This document shows positions 58,291-64,000 of a DNA stretch of 64,000 nt, piece by piece. The notes under the pieces are model-generated. The model saw nothing but the letters and a program-made list of their open reading frames with translations, was not told where the DNA came from and did not search any database. This DNA is from Agrypnia vestita. Taxonomy: Eukaryota > Arthropoda > Insecta > Trichoptera > Phryganeidae. The DNA lies in contig JADDOH010010112.1 in the NCBI GenBank assembly GCA_016648135.1, positions 1-64,000 on the forward strand, given 5' to 3'. Made by a program: the position numbers and the translations under genes. Positions within the stretch are counted from its first letter, which is position 1, and each line of letters begins with the position of its first letter.

Positions 58291-58539
58291 TTTTATGTTA
58301 TCTACTTTTGGCACATTTAGGGTGAGTGTGCTCATTGTAGCGGGAATGCATATAGTGCGAAGCAGCGAGTAGCGGGAAGCAGCATGTAGCGAAAATGCGA
58401 TACCACGAAATGCACTTGAAATTAATATCCAAATTTAATAATTTCGGTCGAATTCACCGCTAATAAAACGAAATTACACGGCTGAAGAAAGACTCGAACA
58501 TCAGACGCGCGGACGGAACGCGGAAATTACATGACATGA

Positions 58540-58735
58540 GTGTTGGCCTTGTGGTTAAGACTCTCGCCTCGTGTTCCGAAGGTGGCTGGTTCGAATCTCA
58601 CTCCAAACCAGCAAGTTAGTCCTATTTTCATAGCACAAGCGTTTAGCTTAGTTTAAAAATAGTAAGAATATTGATGTGACGAGTATTCCATGTTCGCATC
58701 TCCATTTTTTTAAATAAAAAAAATAAAAAATATCG
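58540..58735 (+). repeat. tRNA-derived SINE-1, best copy
   Basis: A-box-like TGGCCTTGTGG at 58544-58554 and B box GGTTCGAATCT at 58588-58598, spaced as in a tRNA gene. The body agcaagttagtcctattttc, atagcacaagcgtttagctt and an A/T-rich tail follow. As an intact tRNA it fails: there is no acceptor stem pairing. Confidence 0.72.
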
Positions 58736-58834
58736 ACCACGGCTTCTGTATAAATTGCATGCATCAAATGAAAATATACACCATTGATCATTTTTTAATA
58801 TTATGAAAATAAACCACAGCGAATAATACTGCGA

Positions 58835-59036
58835 GAATTGGATGGAATGTTCTAGTTGATGTTGTGTTACCTAGCGATAATAAAGTGTTTATAAACGTTT
58901 GATATATTGCGATATAGAGTAGATTAAAGAGTTAATTTCGTGCTACGTGACTTTGTAGAATAAATAATTAATTAATAAATCGCTAATTAATTTCCAGTGT
59001 TTTCACTCGTTCCTCCCGCAGCCACGACAAGTGACA
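58835..59036 (+). repeat. LTR 3' part
   Basis: agcgataataaagtgtttat, attaattaataaatcgctaa and the end cctcccgcagccacgacaag, tgaca. Confidence 0.68.
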
Positions 59037-59699
59037 ATATAACCTGCACATTTACAAACCACTGCTTAATAATAAACCGTAGAAAATCTATTAAAACCTA
59101 CACATTTTTCCCCATTACTGATGGTATAGTTCGAAATACGAAAACCACACATTCATTGTTAAATTGCCGCTGGAGCAATGGAAAATTACATATTTCCATC
59201 AAGCGCAAGCGAATCGAATATCTTGCTCGTACGTACTCAAACCTAGTTTTCATTTCCGCAATCGAATAGGACCATTCGCAGTAGCCGAGCAAAAAATCAA
59301 CCACTGGAAAATAATTAGTAGATTCATTAAAACTTTACCCGAAAACAATGTCATTATTTGTAAACTTCAATGCCAGGTTTAGTAAAGGTAAAATTTTTTA
59401 ATTCAAGAAATTATATAAAAGTGATTCAGTTTTATAATCAGTGAATTCTGTTATATAAGAGTGTTTTAGTTATATAATCAGTGAAAAATCTATATTATCT
59501 AAACTACTCGTCCAAACAATGTTGTGTAAAAGGTATTTTTATCTACATAAAATTTCCCTGATGATAAGCAAATATATTTTGATAAGAATTTAACATTAAC
59601 TACTTTACTTACACCCGACAGATTAAAATTAATTTTAAATCTATATTTTAGTCATATTTTATCAATTTGTAAATTAACCTTAACATATTGATATACGAT

Positions 59700-60374
59700 C
59701 AGTGGTAATGCTTTGAGAATGTTAGGATTTGTTCTGCGTACTGCCAGGGTTTTCGAGAATACCCGCGTACTGAGAACTCTTTACAACTCCTTGGTCCGGA
59801 GTAGACTCGAGAGTGGCTCGATGATCTGGGGGCCACATGAGGGCAAGTACTCTCTTATGGTGGAGAAAGTCCAAAAGAAGTTTCTGAGATATCTCTACAT
59901 GAGAGAGTACGGGCATTATCCTTGGCTTTACCCAACCGAGTTTCTCCAGGGTATGCTTGGCTACAATAGTCTAGAGACTAGAAGGAATGTGTATTTGATT
60001 ACACATTTTTATCGATTGTTGCGCTGTATGATCGATAATCCTGAAATTATGCATAGCATTGGTTTGTATGTTCCTGATAATTACATTAGACATCGTCAGC
60101 ATAGATTGTTTCACATTTCAATATACAGGACCAACCTGCCGATGGTTATGCCTGTTGGAAGAGCCACAGCTATGCTGAACAAAATCGCTCTGGGTATTGA
60201 TATATTCCATGTGTCTGAGGGGATTTTCCGAAGCGGGATTCTCCTACACCTTTGACCAGATTTTATGTTATTTTTAATTTATTATTTTATTTTGATATAT
60301 ACTTCCTAATACATATGCCTTAAACATTTTGTTTGTAATATACATATTATCAATAAATAAATTGAATTGAATTG

Positions 60375-60410
<36 letters not shown>
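59700..60410 (+). pseudogene. LINE-C-like RT C-terminal domain, longest open copy
   Basis: A 180-codon frame, 59713-60255: MRMLGFVLRTARVFENTRVL, LYNSLVRSRLESGSMIWGP, VEKVQKKFLRYLYMREYG, then ETRRNVYLITHFYRLLRCM and IRHRQHRLFHISIYRTNL. 'LGF..R….L..LY.SLVRS.LE.GS..W.P' is a hallmark of non-LTR reverse transcriptases just after the palm. Upstream RT and endonuclease are missing. The 3' UTR ends in TTGAA repeats (60361-60380) and (TA)n (60382-60407). Confidence 0.85.
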
Positions 60411-60411
<1 letters not shown>

Positions 60412-61059
60412 GTTATGGCCGTGCGCGGCGAATGGGCGCGGCGCGCATTTCAGACTATACGATTTAATTAATTTGACTTCTTGGTATAATTTTTTTAATA
60501 TTTTTATATTAATGACAGTAAAATTTTATTAGTACGCATGTAAAACTTAATTAAAGTAATCTATGTTTTAATGGTTTTATGGATACTGCAATATAGGAAA
60601 AAAAACGTTTAATTTTTGTCTTTTTTAAAACGATATATTTAACAACCTGTCGAAAAATATTAATGTCTGAATAGCACCACTTCTTTTTCAAAATTTATAC
60701 AATCAATTTATAAATGAAATATATGGTTTTTATTTGAAAATATAGAGATTAAGTGTACCAAAGATAACTCTATTGCATAAAAACTAAAATAATATTTCGG
60801 GGTTATAATTTTTTTGATGTTATAACAATATATTTGTTCATATTTTTTAAGGAAATTCTTCAAGAGTAAATGGATCTATCATAATAAAATTGATTAAAAG
60901 CCTGATTAGCTATGGGTTTTGCAAAATGATTTAATAAATTTACGTTAAATTTAGTAAAATCGAGAGCAAATACGAAAATTGTGTACTGGGGCCTCTTAAC
61001 ACCAGAACCATTTCGAAAATACAAAAATATCAGCGTTTGGATATAACTACGCCGCGGCA

Positions 61060-61355
61060 CGAGTTGAGTTGTCTTGTTTTGACAGATCGTTCAGTATGAA
61101 GTGAGTCGCGGAACATGGCCAGGTGTGCCCAGTCGTGAATTGCAAAGCAACAGATATCGAGCGAAATAATCGAGCGAAGTACCTAACTGGCGTTGAAAAT
61201 AAGAGTGATAAGAAGAGTGTTTTCCAGCGATAATAAAGTATTCATATACGAGTGATACATTACGAAATATTGTGATTTAAAGAAAAGGGTATGCTAAATC
61301 TTAAGTGACGTTTTCCATTGAATAATGAATTAATAAATCGCTAATTGATTTCAAT
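61060..61355 (+). repeat. Partial LTR
   Basis: gtgcccagtcgtgaattgca, agcgataataaagtattcat, gaattaataaatcgctaatt; both ends eroded. Confidence 0.62.
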
Positions 61356-62011
61356 ATGAAGTTAGCAAAAACAGAAGGCGACCACAAATACCTCGCATGA
61401 TCAGATATAGAAAATGGAAATATAGGATACAACACATTTGATGCGGGGTTTTTCCCGTCCCAAGGTAATTAAATGAAATACGTTTCTTAAAATAGTTGAG
61501 TCATATAAAAATAGAATCAGTACTTCATTTTATTACTTTATCTTAATAATTCTTGATAAACACTTTACTTGCAAACAAGTCAGATTCGAGATGTTAATTA
61601 CATTTTGAGAAGTTAGTCTCAAAGAAAATTTCGTCTACTGATTATTTAATAATATTTTCCCCGTTTATTTTCGCACACAAAACATTTTATTTTTATTCTT
61701 GTATTTTTTTACATTTTACTCTTGTATTTTATTTATAATTAACCCTCGTAGTATCGTTATTCTTAAATATTATTTTTTAATTAATAAACAGTGAATGGAA
61801 ACAATGCAATGGAAACAAACAATTCGCTTATTCGGATTTATTATTACAAGGGTTCCCGTTGGAAAGAGACACTAGGGGCTGCTCGTAGAGAAGAAGACAA
61901 CTAACTTTAGTGGTGATAAGTGATATATTTATCTTCTTCTTCTTCCTCGGCCTTCATCTCTGGATACCATACCCTTCCGTCCTTCCTTGTTATTTATATA
62001 ATGCAATAATC

Positions 62012-62563
62012 CAAGGCTGCCCAATCCCAGGCCCGCGGGCCACAATGTAGCCCTCGTGAGTATTGAAGTTTCCGCCAAGTTGAAAAAGTGTCACGTCTTC
62101 GGAAGAATTTCTGGAAATTGATGCCAAAAGAAGACTTTCCTACAATAACTGACCTGGCCTTTCAATTATTAAGTAGTTTCGGATCAACATATGTTTGTGA
62201 AAAGACATTTTCAAATCTTATTTATACAAAAAAAAATTACCGCACATCTCTGATTGAGCAACATATTCCTGATTTGTTGTTACTGTCAACATCTGATATG
62301 ACGCCTTACATAGAATTATTAAAATAGAAACAATTTCATAAATCACATTAATTTTACCAACTATTTAGATTTTGATTTTTTAAATTTTGTTTCTTTATTT
62401 TGCAGAATACGCTATTTATTTTATTATTTTAATAAACAACAATATCATAATTTTGCATTTTTTGTTGCACAATACTTTAGTAAAAAAAGAATTAATTTGA
62501 ATTGTTAACAAAAGTAATGAGTCGTCAATTTTGCCCGACTGTTAAAAAGGTTGGGCAGCCCTG
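62012..62563 (+). mobile_element. hAT element, internally deleted
   Basis: TIRs CAAGGCTGCCCAATCCC and the inverse at 62549-62563. CAATAATC (62004-62011) and CAATGATC (62564-62571) form an 8-bp duplication with one later change. The last two bases of the right copy are the TC start of the adjoining Helitron. Confidence 0.87.
62088..62327 (+). pseudogene. hAT transposase C-terminal domain
   Basis: A 79-codon frame reading FPTITDLAFQLLSSFGSTYV, CEKTFSNLIYTKKNYRTSL and IPDLLLLSTSDMTPYIELL to a stop: the hAT dimerisation domain (ST-x-x-CE-x-x-FS). It is the same GTF2IRD2/EPM2AIP1-like group as the 12525 element. The catalytic domain has been deleted; likely mobilised in trans if at all. Confidence 0.88.
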
Positions 62564-62569
62564 CAATGA

Positions 62570-62825
62570 TCTATACTAATATATAAAAAGGTGAAGTTTA
62601 TAAGTTTGGAGGTAGGAAGTAATTTCCGAAACTACTCATCCGATTTCAAAATTTCTTGCATCAATATTTAGAATGGACTTTCAGGGTGGACCATAGGCTG
62701 TATATTATCCCGTTAAAATAAAAGGACTTTTCGTGGTGACCTAATAAAAGTTAATACACAAATTGATAAACTATGACTAAAAGTTACTAAAAATCTACGC
62801 GTGCGAAGCCGCGCCGGTAAGCTAG
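62570..62825 (+). mobile_element. Short Helitron H2, both ends intact
   Basis: TCTATACTAATATATAAAAAG after A; GCGTGCGAAGCCGCGCC, then ggtaagCTAG before T. 256 bases, no coding capacity. Shares interior words with 3888-4305. Confidence 0.85.
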
Positions 62826-63394
62826 TTTGAGTATAAAACTAAAAGTTTTTGTCAATTTAATTCATGTTGCAAATTAAATTTACTCCTCGTTCCTATGTAA
62901 CCTTACTTCAATTTCCATTCAAATTTGCTTGCAAAGTTTCCTTACATACTTGACTCAAATGTTTTCCTTCAAGTTTGTCTCTATTCAAAGTGAAACATCT
63001 TTGCGTTTTCTTATCTTATATTTTGGTTTTTATCACAAATTTAATGATGATTAATAAAATGCTTTGGAAAGAATTATTTTGGTTTACTTTAATAGTTTGA
63101 GTTTCTTTCTAATCATCTTCAAGAGAAATAAACACGCAATCTACGTTTAGTGTCTCAAAAGATATTTTAAATGATAAACGGCATTTGATTTTTCAAAATC
63201 GGTTAGTTAGCAGTCGAGATGCAATATGTTACGCATTTCACAGGCTTAATGCACGGGATATGCACCTGGCATACTGAAATATGTCTGAATCTTACTTTAA
63301 ACTCTATGTACGTGCCATTTACGATACTATCAGAAAATTTGGTCACTTAAAACATAAAAAAAATTGCAAAAACTTTCAATTTTTGACTAACATC

Positions 63395-63835
63395 TGACAT
63401 AAAAAGAAAATCCTTCGAATCGTGCATACTTCCAGTGATGACGTATGTAATGGAGACGACAATACTTACAAAGAAAAGCTCAAAAGGAAGCAATGGTCCA
63501 TGGAGAGATCTATGTTATAAGCCTAGAAAAAAATAAGAAAACGACGTAATTAGACACAGAACTAAAGTAGTCAATATCATGGATCGTGCAGCGAATTTAA
63601 AATGACAGTGGGCAGGGCATGTTGCAAGACAGGACGCCACAAGATGGACTGCTAGAGTTCTGAGTTCTTAGGAGAATAAATGAGGCGTCGGAAGTCCTCA
63701 AAAGACATGGGCCGATGATAAAGCCGCTGTGGAGGGGAAGAAATGGCTACAAGAAGCAAATTACAGAGAAGGGTGGAAGAGTATGAAAAAGGACTGTATC
63801 CAGCAGTAGAGAGGTCAAGGCTGAAGAAGAAGAAC
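63395..63835 (+). pseudogene. LINE-B fragment, decayed
   Basis: Follows the DNA of 19750-20200: ttcgaatcgtgcatact, ccagtgatgacgtatg, atcatggatcgtg, gggcatgttgcaagacagga, agacatgggccgatgat and ggaagaaatggctacaa-like words, with many indels. Ends gaagaagaagaa. Confidence 0.75.
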
Positions 63836-64000
63836 GTCTGGCATATCAGGCTGCCTATAAAACAGTAACGGAGCCTAATTTCCGCTTCAAAAAATCTTTT
63901 TGTTTTATCCCGAATAACGCAGTGCTTTAGTAGTTTTGCAAGATGCCTGTAAAAATAGAAATTAATACAGATTATAATAAATAAATAAAATAAAATATTT

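Overview
This 64 kb window looks like an intron-rich, transposon-saturated stretch of an insect nuclear genome, most likely a moth or butterfly. The base composition is AT-rich. No bacterial-style operons or long intact genes are present. The host protein signal reads as an insect D2-like dopamine receptor, and the Helitron ends have the CTAG-terminated, GCGTGCGAAGC-like form familiar from lepidopteran genomes. The assignment to insects is fairly firm; the order is an inference.

The only host gene I can support is on the + strand. Two spliced exons, 41458-41560 and 52137-52258, encode transmembrane helix 3 to helix 4 of a biogenic-amine GPCR. They are separated by a 10,576-base intron. Both splice sites and the reading phases agree (the AG|A codon across the intron gives Arg of the 'GRY' motif). 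I found no other exon, so the sequence 5' of 41457 and 3' of 52259 is either intron of the same gene or flanking DNA.

Nearly everything else recognisable is mobile DNA. (1) Penelope-like elements (PLEs) with GIY-YIG C-termini: 370-890, 1130-1680, 21478-22100 and 34764-35270. (2) At least five types of non-LTR retrotransposon tail, all 5'-truncated. (3) About ten solo or partial LTRs of one family, with no internal gag/pol seen. (4) hAT elements at 11693-12516, 12525-13378 and 62012-62563 with 8-bp target duplications. (5) Helitrons at 3888-4305, 8695-9112, 20623-about 21100, 23679-24618, 53715-53942 and 62570-62825. (6) A Harbinger-like MITE at 55635-56282. (7) Two tRNA-related SINE families.

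Four observations stand out. First, a recurring RNA-like motif (YTGANGA, one extra base, a perfect or near-perfect hairpin, then GAAA) occurs in at least six unrelated sequence versions. It lies next to PLE ORFs and inside fold-back elements flanked by 10-13 bp target duplications, and it resembles the hammerhead ribozyme core known from PLEs. Second, an exceptionally long heat-shock-element array (perfect GAAnnTTC pentamers at 20715-20732 and 20801-20828) sits next to a Helitron 3' end, and shorter such elements lie upstream of the TATA box in the LTR family. Third, two different hAT elements sit in tandem at one target site, giving three copies of TTCTAGAG. Fourth, the receptor exon carries Gly at the position of Asp in the DRY motif, and a repeated element ends about 50 bases upstream of its splice acceptor.

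Most ORFs of 60-200 codons here are chance reading frames or lie in transposon debris, and are not listed as genes.
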